Shown one piece after another: positions 27,174 to 34,456 of a stretch of DNA of 34,456 bases. Position 1 is the first letter of the stretch. Every line of letters starts with the position of its first letter. The DNA comes from an uncultured Bacilli bacterium (GTDB lineage: Bacteria; Bacillota_I; Bacilli_A; RF39; UBA660). The notes below the pieces were generated by a model. The model worked only from the letters and a program-made list of their open reading frames with translations. It had not been told where the DNA came from and made no database searches. Position numbers and translations under genes: made by a program. The stretch is from positions 1 through 34,456 of the forward strand of contig CALVIE010000006.1 of NCBI GenBank assembly GCA_944329385.1, in the 5' to 3' direction.

Positions 27174-27698
27174 ATGAAATTAGCTGGAATCGTAAGAAGA
27201 ATAGATGAACTTGGAAGAATAGTAATTCCCAAAGAAATAAGAAAAACACTGCACATCAAAAATGGTGAAAACTTAGAAATATTCATAAATGATGGCAACA
27301 TAATTTTAAAAAAATACTCAGAACTTGGTAACATTAAAGAACTAAGTGACACTATTGCCGAAACATTAAATCAAACATTAAAAGCCAATATATTAATATC
27401 TGATACCGATAAATTCATAAGTATATCTGGTAATTTAAAAACTAAATATCTAACAAAAGAAATCAGCGAAACCGTATTAAAATATATTAATAATAGAAAA
27501 ATCATTTCACTAAATAATGAAACAATAAACTTAACCAAAACCGAAAAAGAAAAAGGAAATATAATTATTTCTCCAATTATTTCATCAGGTGATGCTTTAG
27601 GTGCGATAATATTAATTACAAATAAAGAAATAAATAATCAAACAGTAAACACCATAAATCTCCTATCAAATATTTTAGCCAAACATATTGAAAACTAA
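27174..27698 (+). CDS. spoVT: SpoVT-type transcriptional regulator (AbrB fold plus GAF)
   Basis: DNA-binding regulator, 174 aa. The N-terminal swapped-hairpin AbrB domain (1-50) reads GIVRRIDELGRIVIPKEIRK, almost the family consensus. The C-terminal domain (about 55-174) is GAF-like, as in B. subtilis SpoVT (178 aa), which tunes late forespore genes. The extra domain separates it from AbrB/Abh, which are near 95 aa. The ribosome site is AGAGGG. It follows the pth-mfd neighbourhood, the conserved place of spoVT. A role in sporulation here is inference. Confidence 0.92.
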   Translation: MKLAGIVRRIDELGRIVIPKEIRKTLHIKNGENLEIFINDGNIILKKYSELGNIKELSDTIAETLNQTLKANILISDTDKFISISGNLKTKYLTKEISETVLKYINNRKIISLNNETINLTKTEKEKGNIIISPIISSGDALGAIILITNKEINNQTVNTINLLSNILAKHIEN

Positions 27699-27707
27699 AA
27701 TTAAACA

Positions 27708-27716
27708 TGCTATAAT
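27708..27716 (+). promoter_or_regulatory. Extended -10 promoter of the T-box leader
   Basis: TGCTATAAT lies just after the spoVT stop and about 7 bases before the predicted leader start. Confidence 0.7.
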
Positions 27717-27722
27717 TAACCC

Positions 27723-27937
27723 ATAAATGCTGTGAAGGAAAGAAAAGTAGGTAACTTTATAGAGAGTTTATGGTTGGTGGAAATAAACAAGGTGACTACT
27801 CTAAATGGCTCCTAAGCACTTTAGCCGATATTTAAGCTAAAGCGGTAAACACCGTTATATGTTCAAAGGTAAGAAAATCTTACGAATTAAGGTGGTACCA
27901 CGCTCATAAACGTCCTTATCCTAAGGATGTTTTTTTA
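27723..27937 (+). promoter_or_regulatory. T-box riboswitch, Met (AUG) specifier, of dut-metG
   Basis: Leader RNA that senses uncharged tRNA. Stem I carries the AGTA S-turn, the AGAGAG and GGTTGGTGG distal-loop motifs and, on its 3' side, an AUG at 27805-27807 that fits the specifier position. The highly conserved T-box sequence AAGGTGGTACCACG is at 27889-27902. The competing terminator has a 9-bp stem (27910-27918 / 27922-27930) with a T run. Uncharged tRNA-Met would stabilise the antiterminator and switch on dut-metG. The specifier is read by eye but agrees with metG downstream. Confidence 0.92.
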
Positions 27938-27952
27938 TTTAAAGGAGGAAAT

Positions 27953-28432
27953 ATGCGAAAATTTGAAAAAATATCTTTAAATCAGTTCATCAAAGATACA
28001 AATCTAACAAAAAAAGAATATAATGAAATAATCCTTCCACAAAGAGCTACAAAAAATAGTGCCGGATATGACTTTCATATATTAGAAGATTTAACCTTAA
28101 AACCAAATGAAATCAAAAAAATTCCCACCGGCATAAAAGCCAAAATGAATGATGACGAAGTATTAATGCTGCACATAAGAAGTAGCTTAGGATTTAAATA
28201 TAACCTAAGATTATGTAACCAAACTGGCATAATAGATAGCGATTACTATAATAATGAAAATAACGAAGGTCATATTTTTATAGCTGTTCAAAACGAAGGA
28301 AATAAAACCATAAATATGAAAGCAAATGATAGATTTGCCCAAGGAATTTTTATTAAATATTTAACTACCGATAACGAAATAGAAATAAAAGAAAACCGCA
28401 CTGGCGGTATAGGAAGTACAAGGAGGAATTAA
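27953..28432 (+). CDS. dut: dUTP diphosphatase (dUTPase)
   Basis: Trimeric dUTPase that keeps uracil out of DNA and yields dUMP, 159 aa. The five motifs are present in order: SAGYDF (motif 1), RSSLGFK (2), GIIDSDYYNNENNEGH (3, with the catalytic Asp and uracil-pocket Tyr), RFAQGIF (4) and RTGGIGSTR (5, P-loop-like). The insert in motif 3 resembles that of Firmicutes and phage enzymes. A strong AAAGGAGG site lies right after the T-box terminator. It is separated from metG by one base, so dUTPase synthesis falls under methionyl-tRNA control, which is unusual. Confidence 0.92.
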   Translation: MRKFEKISLNQFIKDTNLTKKEYNEIILPQRATKNSAGYDFHILEDLTLKPNEIKKIPTGIKAKMNDDEVLMLHIRSSLGFKYNLRLCNQTGIIDSDYYNNENNEGHIFIAVQNEGNKTINMKANDRFAQGIFIKYLTTDNEIEIKENRTGGIGSTRRN

Positions 28433-28433
28433 A

Positions 28434-29993
28434 ATGAACCCAAAATTTTATATAACAACATCAATATTTTACGCATCAAGCAAACCACATATAGGAAACA
28501 CTTATGAAGGAATATTAACTGATGCCATAGCAAGATACAAAAGACTAATGGGCTATGATGTCATATTCACAACTGGAACTGACGAGCACGGCGAAAAAGT
28601 CCAAAATAAAGCTAAAGAAGCAGGTAAAACTGAACAAGAATATGTTGATGAAATTGCTCTTGAAGTAAGAAGAATTGATGACATCATGAATATAAGCTAT
28701 GATAAATTTGTTAGAACAACAAACCCACATCATAAAGAAATAGTCGCTAAAATCTTTCAAAAATTATATGACCAAGGTGACATCTATAAAGGAAAATATG
28801 AAGGCTTATACTGTACACCTTGTGAGTCATTCTTCACTGAAAAACAGTTAATAAATGGAAAATGTCCAGACTGTGGAAGAGAAGTTCACAAAACAGAAGA
28901 AGAAGCCTATTTCTTAAACCTAAGTAAATATAATAAATGGCTAAAAGAATATATCGAAACGCACCATGATTTTATCATTCCAGAAAGTAGAAAAAATGAA
29001 ATCGTAAATAACTTTATAAAACCAGGCGTCGAAGATTTGTGTATCTCAAGAACCTCATTTGACTGGGGAGTAAAAGTTCCATTTGATCAAAAACACGTTA
29101 TCTATGTTTGGTTAGATGCCCTAACAAACTATATTACTTTCCTAGGTTATGACCCAGATAAACCATCAGAGCAGTTTCAAAAATATTGGCCTGCTGATGT
29201 TCATATCATTGGTAAAGATATTCTAAGATTTCATACCATATATTGGCCAGTAATACTTAAAGCTTTAAACTTACCAATGCCAAAACATATCTTTGGCCAC
29301 CCTTGGATACTATCAGCCGATAGCGATAAAATGAGTAAATCAAAAGGTAATGTTTTATATGCCGATGAACTAGCTAACCTATTTGGAACCGATGCCATAA
29401 GATACTATACACTTCACGAAATCCCTTATGGCCATGATGGTAACATCAGTTATGACCTAATCATTGATAGAATAAACGCAGACCTCGCAAACACATTAGG
29501 TAACTTAGTCAATAGAACAGTAAGTATGACCCATAAATATTTTAATGGTGAAGTTTTTAAACCAGAAAAACTAGAAGAAATAGATAGTGATCTAATTGAA
29601 AGTGCGAAAACTCTAGGTGATAGAATCGAAGATAAAATGAGTAAATTTAAAGTAGCCGAAGCCTTAGAAGAAATAATCGAACTTTCAAGAAAAAGTAATA
29701 AATATATCGATGAAACTACCCCTTGGATTTTAGCTAAAGATGAAACAAAACAAGAAAGATTAAAAACGGTTTTATATAACCTACTTGAAAGCATAAGAAT
29801 ATCTGCTGTCTATCTATCTGCTTTCTTACCAGAAACAGCAGATAAAATATTCAAACAATTAAATACCCAAAATCGTTCCGCACTTTCTACAAAAACATTT
29901 GATGGTATGGACTCAGGTATTATTTTAAATAAACCAGAAATACTATTTGCCAGAATTGATAAAAATGAATTTTCAAAAAAATTACCTAACTAA
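28434..29993 (+). CDS. metG: Methionine-tRNA ligase
   Basis: Class I synthetase charging tRNA-Met. The 519 aa comprise the Rossmann core and anticodon-binding helices without the C-terminal EMAP/Trbp111-like dimer domain of B. subtilis MetS (about 660), so it may be monomeric. HIGN (19-22) is the HIGH box and KMSKS is near 298. The zinc knuckle has CTPC and CPDC. The ribosome site is AAGGAGG within the dut tail. Controlled by the upstream T-box. Confidence 0.96.
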   Translation: MNPKFYITTSIFYASSKPHIGNTYEGILTDAIARYKRLMGYDVIFTTGTDEHGEKVQNKAKEAGKTEQEYVDEIALEVRRIDDIMNISYDKFVRTTNPHHKEIVAKIFQKLYDQGDIYKGKYEGLYCTPCESFFTEKQLINGKCPDCGREVHKTEEEAYFLNLSKYNKWLKEYIETHHDFIIPESRKNEIVNNFIKPGVEDLCISRTSFDWGVKVPFDQKHVIYVWLDALTNYITFLGYDPDKPSEQFQKYWPADVHIIGKDILRFHTIYWPVILKALNLPMPKHIFGHPWILSADSDKMSKSKGNVLYADELANLFGTDAIRYYTLHEIPYGHDGNISYDLIIDRINADLANTLGNLVNRTVSMTHKYFNGEVFKPEKLEEIDSDLIESAKTLGDRIEDKMSKFKVAEALEEIIELSRKSNKYIDETTPWILAKDETKQERLKTVLYNLLESIRISAVYLSAFLPETADKIFKQLNTQNRSALSTKTFDGMDSGIILNKPEILFARIDKNEFSKKLPN

Positions 29994-30098
29994 CGTAAAT
30001 TGTTGTAAATTGTCGTCATCTTTCCACAAATTCCTCTTGCCCATACAATATACATTATGTTATCCTTAAATAGGACGAATAAATGGAGAGGGAATAAA

Positions 30099-30272
30099 AT
30101 GAACAAACATATTAATGGAATCGGTGTGATGTTTGTTTTAATAATAATTTACTTGACCATGAGTATTATAAATAAATTTAACTACCTAGACCTCGCCTAT
30201 TTGTTATTTATAATTGTCTGCTTCATTAGATTTATCTATATCAAGAAAATTGAACACAAAAATGACCTTTAA
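30099..30272 (+). CDS. Small two-helix membrane protein (57 aa)
   Basis: Unrecognised. It has two hydrophobic segments (about 8-27 and 31-49), a short turn with NKFNYLD between them and a charged tail (KKIEHKND). I start at the ATG after AGAGGGA; an upstream in-frame ATG at 30057 lacks a ribosome site. The stop lies in the terminator hairpin that follows. It is between metG and tatD, which are adjacent in B. subtilis, so it is an insertion in a conserved locus. Confidence 0.6.
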   Translation: MNKHINGIGVMFVLIIIYLTMSIINKFNYLDLAYLLFIIVCFIRFIYIKKIEHKNDL

Positions 30273-30309
30273 ATAGGTCTTTTTTCTCCTTTAAATAGGT
30301 CTTTTTTCT
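30264..30309 (+). terminator. Tandemly duplicated terminator
   Basis: The hairpin GACC...GGTC with a 6-base T run ends the small membrane gene. The 22-base unit 30266-30287 (CCTTTAAATAGG and the T run) is repeated exactly at 30288-30309, giving two consecutive hairpin/T-tract cassettes. A related CCTTAAATAGG lies upstream of the gene at about 30064. Confidence 0.75.
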
Positions 30310-30316
30310 CTTAAAA

Positions 30317-30325
30317 TGTTATAAT
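30317..30325 (+). promoter_or_regulatory. Extended -10 promoter of tatD
   Basis: TGTTATAAT lies 17 bases before the tatD ATG, directly after the double terminator. Confidence 0.65.
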
Positions 30326-30342
30326 AAAAAAGGTGATAAAAA

Positions 30343-31101
30343 ATGTTAATAGATACCCACTGTCACATAAGTGATGAAGATTACGAAAATAAAGAAGAAA
30401 TCATAAAACACATGGAAAATAATATAATGATAGTAAGTACCGCTAGTCCAAAAGATATAAAAGAAGTAATAGACCTTTGTGAAAAACATAAAAATATCTA
30501 TGGTACTATCGGTATTCATCCAGAATTTGCTAATACCTACACTATTGACGACTTAAACAAAATAGAAAAATATTTAACCCATTCTAAAATAGTAGGTATT
30601 GGTGAAATTGGTTTAGACTACCACTATACTAAAGAAAATAAAGAAAAACAAAAAGAATTATTCATAAAACAAATAAAACTTGCAGATAAATATAAAAAAA
30701 CCATAGTCATACATAGTAGAGATGCTATAGAAGATACATATAATATAATAAAGCAGTATAAAAACAAAAAAACAAAATGTAATATGCATTGTTTTAGTGG
30801 TAGCCTTGAAATGGCAGAAAGATTTGTGAATTTAGGTGTAACTCTAGGCATAGGAGGTGTTCTAACCTTTAAAAACGAAAAAAAATTAAAGGAAATAGTA
30901 ACCACCCTAGACATTCATAACTTTGTCTTAGAAACCGATAGTCCATACCTTACACCAGAACCTCTAAGAGGCAAAAAAAACGAACCTAAAAACGTCCAAT
31001 TAGTAGCTGCCAAAATATCCCAATTAACGGGTATAAAATACGCAAAAATCGTTGAAATTACAAGCCAAACAGCTATTAGACAATTTGACTTAAAACTATA
31101 A
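30343..31101 (+). CDS. tatD: TatD-family metal-dependent DNase
   Basis: TIM-barrel hydrolase (YabD in B. subtilis), 252 aa, linked in the family to 3'-5' exonuclease activity in DNA repair. Metal-binding motifs in order: DTHCH at the N-terminus, GEIGLDYH, HSRDA, MHCFSGS and ETDSPYLTPEPLRG. The ribosome site is AAAGGTGAT. The order metG, tatD, yabE is conserved with Bacillus. Confidence 0.95.
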   Translation: MLIDTHCHISDEDYENKEEIIKHMENNIMIVSTASPKDIKEVIDLCEKHKNIYGTIGIHPEFANTYTIDDLNKIEKYLTHSKIVGIGEIGLDYHYTKENKEKQKELFIKQIKLADKYKKTIVIHSRDAIEDTYNIIKQYKNKKTKCNMHCFSGSLEMAERFVNLGVTLGIGGVLTFKNEKKLKEIVTTLDIHNFVLETDSPYLTPEPLRGKKNEPKNVQLVAAKISQLTGIKYAKIVEITSQTAIRQFDLKL

Positions 31102-31104
31102 ATA

Positions 31105-31113
31105 TGGTATACT
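31105..31113 (+). promoter_or_regulatory. Extended -10 promoter of yabE
   Basis: TGGTATACT lies 36 bases before the yabE start, right after tatD. Confidence 0.55.
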
Positions 31114-31148
31114 TTAAATGGTTTCAATTTTGAAATATGAGGTGAAAT

Positions 31149-31853
31149 ATGAAAAAATATCCCCTGAGATATTTAGGCATACCTCTATTAATAAGTATCC
31201 TAACTATCACAGGAATAATTACATCTGGTAACCTATTTTCAGAAACGAAATTTGAAGTAAAAAATTTAAACCAGACAAAAAATTCTGTAGCTTTAACTAA
31301 AGTTATAGAATATGATACAGTCAAAACCTATAATAAAAAAATTCCTACAGGCGTAACTATCACAAAGGAAAAGGGGCATAACGGACTTGCTTATATCGAT
31401 GAAGAAAATAACGAACAAATCATCAAAAGTCCAAAAAATGCAGAAATCGAAATTGGAACTGGTGATAAAGCCGATTACGTAGGAAAAATGACAGGTTATG
31501 GTGCTGACTGCATAGGGTGCTCTGGAAACGGAACTCTAGCTTGTAAAACCAAAACTGGCTCTTACCATAGTCTAACAAATGATGGTATGACCTACATTGA
31601 TGATGAATTTGGTGAAGTTAGAATAATAGCTGCTGCTTTAGATAAATTTCCTTGTGGAACAATTATCAAAGTAGATAATCCAAACCTAGGCACCTTTAAC
31701 GCTATTGTATTAGATACTGGTGGAGCAATGCAAAACGCTTGGAACAGAGGCACAGTCCTTATCGACCTTGCCTACGAAACAGAAAATGATCCAGCTATTC
31801 ATCTATCCACAAGTTCTAACGTCAAATATAGCGTACAAAGATGGGGCTTTTAA
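31149..31853 (+). CDS. yabE: G5/3D-domain cell-wall protein (YabE-like)
   Basis: Probable extracellular peptidoglycan-active protein, 234 aa. A signal or anchor helix (about 9-28) is followed by a G5-like segment (KVIEYDTVKTYNKKIPTGVT) and a C-terminal 3D domain with the three conserved aspartates spread over IIKVDNP, VLDTGGAM and VLIDLAYE. In YabE and Rpf-like proteins the 3D fold is a lytic transglycosylase-like barrel. It is shorter than B. subtilis YabE (about 437) because the N-terminal DUF348 repeats are missing. Five cysteines, four of them at about 119-130 (ADCIGCSG..LACK), are unusual for a secreted wall protein. The ribosome site is TGAGGTGA. Confidence 0.87.
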   Translation: MKKYPLRYLGIPLLISILTITGIITSGNLFSETKFEVKNLNQTKNSVALTKVIEYDTVKTYNKKIPTGVTITKEKGHNGLAYIDEENNEQIIKSPKNAEIEIGTGDKADYVGKMTGYGADCIGCSGNGTLACKTKTGSYHSLTNDGMTYIDDEFGEVRIIAAALDKFPCGTIIKVDNPNLGTFNAIVLDTGGAMQNAWNRGTVLIDLAYETENDPAIHLSTSSNVKYSVQRWGF

Positions 31854-31867
31854 ACCTCATCTTTTTT
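31838..31867 (+). terminator. Terminator of yabE
   Basis: Nine-bp stem with one wobble (31838-31846 / 31855-31863), an 8-base loop and a T run. It overlaps the last codons of yabE. Confidence 0.75.
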
Positions 31868-31917
31868 CTTAATATTTTCTTAAAATACCTTAATTATTAA
31901 TTAAAAAAGTTTATAAT
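31868..31917 (+). promoter_or_regulatory. vanY promoter with three phased CTTAA repeats
   Basis: CTTAA occurs at 31868, 31879 and 31889, 11 and 10 bases apart, on one face of the helix. The third copy is at the -35 position (CTTAAT, 31889-31894), 17 bases before the -10 TATAAT (31912-31917). Direct repeats of this spacing with a poor -35 are the usual architecture of OmpR/PhoB-family activators, so the VanR-like regulator encoded downstream may bind here. Confidence 0.6.
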
Positions 31918-31957
31918 CAAACCAGAATATATTAATATTGCCCTAGAGGTGATATTA

Positions 31958-32596
31958 ATGAAAAAAATTTTAATAATAATTATCAGTATCCTACTTATAT
32001 ATCTAGTTTACTATCTTCAAAAACCTTATGTCTATTCATCAGTAAATCCAATCAGTGAAATAGATCCCTTAATATTAGTTAATAGTGAAAATGCCTTTCC
32101 AGATAATATAAACTTAAACTTAGTAACATTTCAAAATAATAAAGTAGCTGATACAATATATAATGATTTAAAAGATATGTATAATGCTGCCCTAAATAGT
32201 AACATAACCTTAAAAATAAATAATGCTTACCGTTCCAAAGAAAAACAAACAGAAATATTTAACGAACAAGTAAATCAATATATAAATGAAGGATATAATA
32301 AAGAAAAAGCTTATAAAATGACATACCTAACAGTTCAAATACCAGGTTACTCTGAACATGAAACAGGACTCGCTATTGACTTTAGTAACCAAGGGCATTA
32401 TGATGAAAATGAAAAAATGTGGAACTGGCTAAAAAATAATGCCTATAAATATGGTTTTATTTTAAGGTATCCAAAAGATAAATATGAAATAACCAAAATA
32501 AACTATGAGCCCTGGCACTACCGCTACGTCGGTAAAAAAGCCGCCAAAGAAATAACAAATCAAAATATTACTTTAGAAGAATACCTAGGAGGATGA
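31958..32596 (+). CDS. vanY: Membrane-anchored D-alanyl-D-alanine carboxypeptidase, VanY type (M15B)
   Basis: Zinc peptidase expected to remove the terminal D-Ala of peptidoglycan stem peptides outside the cell. It has 212 aa with one N-terminal membrane helix (about 3-20). The M15 signatures are NAYRSKEKQ, SEHETGLAIDF with zinc ligands His134 and Asp141, and EPWHYRYV with the general base Glu184 and zinc ligand His187. I start at the ATG after AGAGGTGAT; an in-frame GTG at 31949 is part of that site. It joins the VanR/VanS-like genes in one unit. It could be a housekeeping wall-trimming enzyme rather than a resistance gene. Confidence 0.9.
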   Translation: MKKILIIIISILLIYLVYYLQKPYVYSSVNPISEIDPLILVNSENAFPDNINLNLVTFQNNKVADTIYNDLKDMYNAALNSNITLKINNAYRSKEKQTEIFNEQVNQYINEGYNKEKAYKMTYLTVQIPGYSEHETGLAIDFSNQGHYDENEKMWNWLKNNAYKYGFILRYPKDKYEITKINYEPWHYRYVGKKAAKEITNQNITLEEYLGG

Positions 32597-32598
32597 AA

Positions 32599-33276
32599 AT
32601 GAATATACTAGTTGTTGATGATGAAATCGAAATAGCTGATTTAATTGAATTATATTTAAAAAACGAAAACTATAATGTATATAAATGTTATACACCTAAA
32701 AAAGCCTTAGAAATAATCAAAAAAAGAAAAATAGACCTTGCCATTTTAGACATTATGATGCCAGAAATAGATGGTTTTACCTTGTGCCAAGCCATAAGAA
32801 AAAAACATAACTTTCCCATCATCATGCTTACCGCCAAAATAACCGATGCCGATAAAATAAAAGGCTTAAATATAGGAGCCGATGATTATATAACCAAACC
32901 ATTCATGCCCCTCGAACTCTTAGCTAGAGTCAAAGCTCAATTAAGAAGATATATAAGCTATAATCAAAACCAAAATAAAATAATTGCCATTAAAGACTTA
33001 GTTTTAGATAAAGATAAACACGAATGTTTAAAAAATAATCAAAAAATAAATCTTACCCCAACCGAATTTTCTATCCTCTACCACCTAGCTCAAAATGAAA
33101 ATAAAGTAGTAACCACCGAAGAATTATATGAAAAAATATGGAACGAACCTTACTATCAATCATCTTCTGCCACGCTTATGGTTCACATTCGTCACCTAAG
33201 AGAAAAATTAAACGAAACCGAAAAAAATAAATATATAAATACCATTTGGGGTGTGGGTTACAAAATAGAAAAATAA
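32599..33276 (+). CDS. vanR: VanR-like response regulator (OmpR family)
   Basis: Two-component response regulator, 225 aa. The receiver domain has the acidic pair Asp7/Asp8, phospho-acceptor Asp51 (LAILDIMMP), Thr78 and Lys100. The C-terminal winged helix (about 130-225) has LTPTEFSILYHL and the end VGYKIEK. The wording is remarkably close to enterococcal VanR from memory (EIADLIELYLKNENY, GADDYITKPF.PLELLARVKAQLRRY). I start at 32599, six bases after AGGAGG; the ATG at 32593 abuts that site. Likely targets are its own operon through the CTTAA repeats. Confidence 0.92.
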   Translation: MNILVVDDEIEIADLIELYLKNENYNVYKCYTPKKALEIIKKRKIDLAILDIMMPEIDGFTLCQAIRKKHNFPIIMLTAKITDADKIKGLNIGADDYITKPFMPLELLARVKAQLRRYISYNQNQNKIIAIKDLVLDKDKHECLKNNQKINLTPTEFSILYHLAQNENKVVTTEELYEKIWNEPYYQSSSATLMVHIRHLREKLNETEKNKYINTIWGVGYKIEK

Positions 33277-33369
33277 TATCAGATAATCACCTACCTCATT
33301 CACATTCATGAATAAATAAAACTTAACCGGCTCAGCCTCTAAAAAAATTAGTAAAATGGAGATATAAAT

Positions 33370-34452
33370 ATGAAAACAAATAAATATGGTAAAGATCTAA
33401 CATTTAAATTCTTAAAAAGACTATTTAAAATAACAGTATTATATACACTTTGCTTCATCATTTTCTATATAATAGGAAGAAAATTGTGTGCAAGTATAAT
33501 TTGGTATCCAGATGATCCTTTGTATATTTTTCTAACAGGTATATTTTATCAAGGTTTTTTTCTTCTAATTTTCTGGTTTATAGGCTTTATAATCATATTT
33601 AGTATAACCTTAATGAAATCACTTTCTTATATTGATGCCTTAGTTTCAGAAAGTAAAAAACTAATCACTAAAACAGATGATAAAATAATATTACCAGATG
33701 AATTAAAAGAAGCCGAAGAAACCATGAACCAAATAAAAAAAGAAGCCTTATTTAATGAAAAATTAGCCAAAGAAAATGAACAAAAGAAAAATGATTTAAT
33801 TGTCTATCTAGCTCATGACTTAAAAACTCCCCTCACCTCTATCATCGGTTATCTTTCCTTATTAGATGAAGAAAAAAACTTAAGTAATAAACAAAAAAAT
33901 AAATTCATTAAAATAGCCTTAGAAAAATCAAATAAATTAGAAACGCTCATAAATGAACTATTTGAAATAACTAAATATAACTCCGAAACAATCACACTAA
34001 AAAAAGAAAAAATAAACTTAACTTTATTAATAAATCAAGTAATAGATGAATTCTATCCAATATTAAAAGAAAACAAGAAAAAAATAAACTTTCAAACTCA
34101 AAAAGATATTTTCATAAAAGCCGATTCCATTCAAATGGCCAGAGTCTTTAATAATCTAATCAAAAATGCCATTAACTATAGCTATGAAAATAGTCCAATT
34201 AATATAAAAATAAAAGAAACAGAAAATCTAATTATAACCATATCTAATAAAAGTAAAACCCTAACTAAAAAGCAGTTAGATCAACTATTTGAAAAATTTT
34301 ATAGAGTAGACTATTCAAGAAATACAAAACTAGGTGGTTCAGGCCTAGGCCTTGCAATTGCTAAAGAAATAATAAAATTACATAACGGAAGCATAACTGT
34401 TAAAAGTGAAAATGAAACAACTACATTCACAATAACCTTACCCCAAAAATAA
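33370..34452 (+). CDS. vanS: VanS-like sensor histidine kinase
   Basis: Membrane sensor kinase, 360 aa, partner of the regulator upstream. Two membrane helices (about 20-36 and 55-80) bracket a very short outside loop (about 18 residues), so it probably senses the membrane or a partner. Catalytic parts: H box YLAHDLKTPLTSIIGYLSLL with His149, N box RVFNNLIKNAINYS and G box GGSGLGLAIAKEI. The kinase core resembles VanS of the vanA type. It lies 93 bases after vanR; that gap has a GGAG site but no clear promoter. It ends four bases before the window edge, so further genes of the cluster may follow. Confidence 0.92.
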   Translation: MKTNKYGKDLTFKFLKRLFKITVLYTLCFIIFYIIGRKLCASIIWYPDDPLYIFLTGIFYQGFFLLIFWFIGFIIIFSITLMKSLSYIDALVSESKKLITKTDDKIILPDELKEAEETMNQIKKEALFNEKLAKENEQKKNDLIVYLAHDLKTPLTSIIGYLSLLDEEKNLSNKQKNKFIKIALEKSNKLETLINELFEITKYNSETITLKKEKINLTLLINQVIDEFYPILKENKKKINFQTQKDIFIKADSIQMARVFNNLIKNAINYSYENSPINIKIKETENLIITISNKSKTLTKKQLDQLFEKFYRVDYSRNTKLGGSGLGLAIAKEIIKLHNGSITVKSENETTTFTITLPQK

Positions 34453-34456
34453 CTAT

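Noticed and set aside
27149-27352. Minus-strand frame over spoVT
   Set aside because: Opposite the conserved AbrB domain of spoVT; no sign of a real gene.
31958-34452. A functional vancomycin-resistance operon
   Set aside because: No vanH, altered ligase or vanX is visible; VanR/VanS/VanY likeness alone does not show resistance.

Overview
The window reads as the replication-origin region of a very AT-rich, low-GC Gram-positive chromosome (Bacillota, probably class Bacilli). Three things point there. The gene order is the conserved one around the Bacillus subtilis origin: dnaA-dnaN-recF-gyrB-gyrA, then SRP RNA, tadA-dnaX-ebfC-recR-bofA-holB-ricT-yabB-rsmI, then pth-mfd, spoVT, metG-tatD-yabE. 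There is a T-box leader, strong AGGAGG-type ribosome binding sites and many TGnTATAAT promoters. TGA is a stop and Trp is TGG, so the code is standard and this is not a Mycoplasma/Spiroplasma-type genome. BofA and SpoVT homologues, a ComK-family protein and wall-active enzymes suggest a walled descendant of spore formers, perhaps one of the uncultured gut Bacilli lineages (RF39-like; inference only).

Layout. 1-377 and 1722-1871: a two-part oriC, DnaA-box clusters on both sides of dnaA with an AT-rich stretch before dnaN. 1872-9196: dnaN, a comK-family gene in the place usually held by the S4-domain gene yaaA, then recF-gyrB-gyrA. 9197-10450: a gene-free, extremely AT-rich stretch holding nine identical ParB-binding (parS) palindromes in 1.2 kb, each with its own extended self-complementary arms. 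10451-17225: SRP RNA and a tightly packed, co-directional set of replication, recombination, tRNA and rRNA modification genes. 17226-19200: an accessory insert (XRE repressor diverging from an exported beta-repeat protein, and a short-chain dehydrogenase on the minus strand). 19237-23460: pth-mfd and a small membrane protein. 23460-25390: a second XRE repressor diverging from a large exported protein. 25452-27698: CBS-type manganese pyrophosphatase (minus) and spoVT. 27708-29993: a T-box (AUG specifier) controlling dut-metG. 30099-31853: a small membrane protein, tatD and a G5/3D wall protein. 31868-34452: a vanY-vanR-vanS-like cluster with candidate response-regulator repeats before vanY.

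How the parts work together. The first half is an origin module: DnaA and its boxes start replication, the beta clamp, tau and delta' genes supply the replisome, gyrase relieves supercoiling, RecF/RecR handle gaps, and the parS array would load ParB/SMC to segregate the newly copied origin (ParA/ParB genes are not in the window). Motifs resembling DnaA boxes recur beyond oriC: in the parS spacers, at the dnaX promoter, and in one orientation inside many genes of the first 17 kb. The second half is housekeeping translation and repair with two regulator/exported-protein pairs and a cell-wall sensing system. The most unusual element is the parS array. All calls come from reading the sequence; no database search was run.
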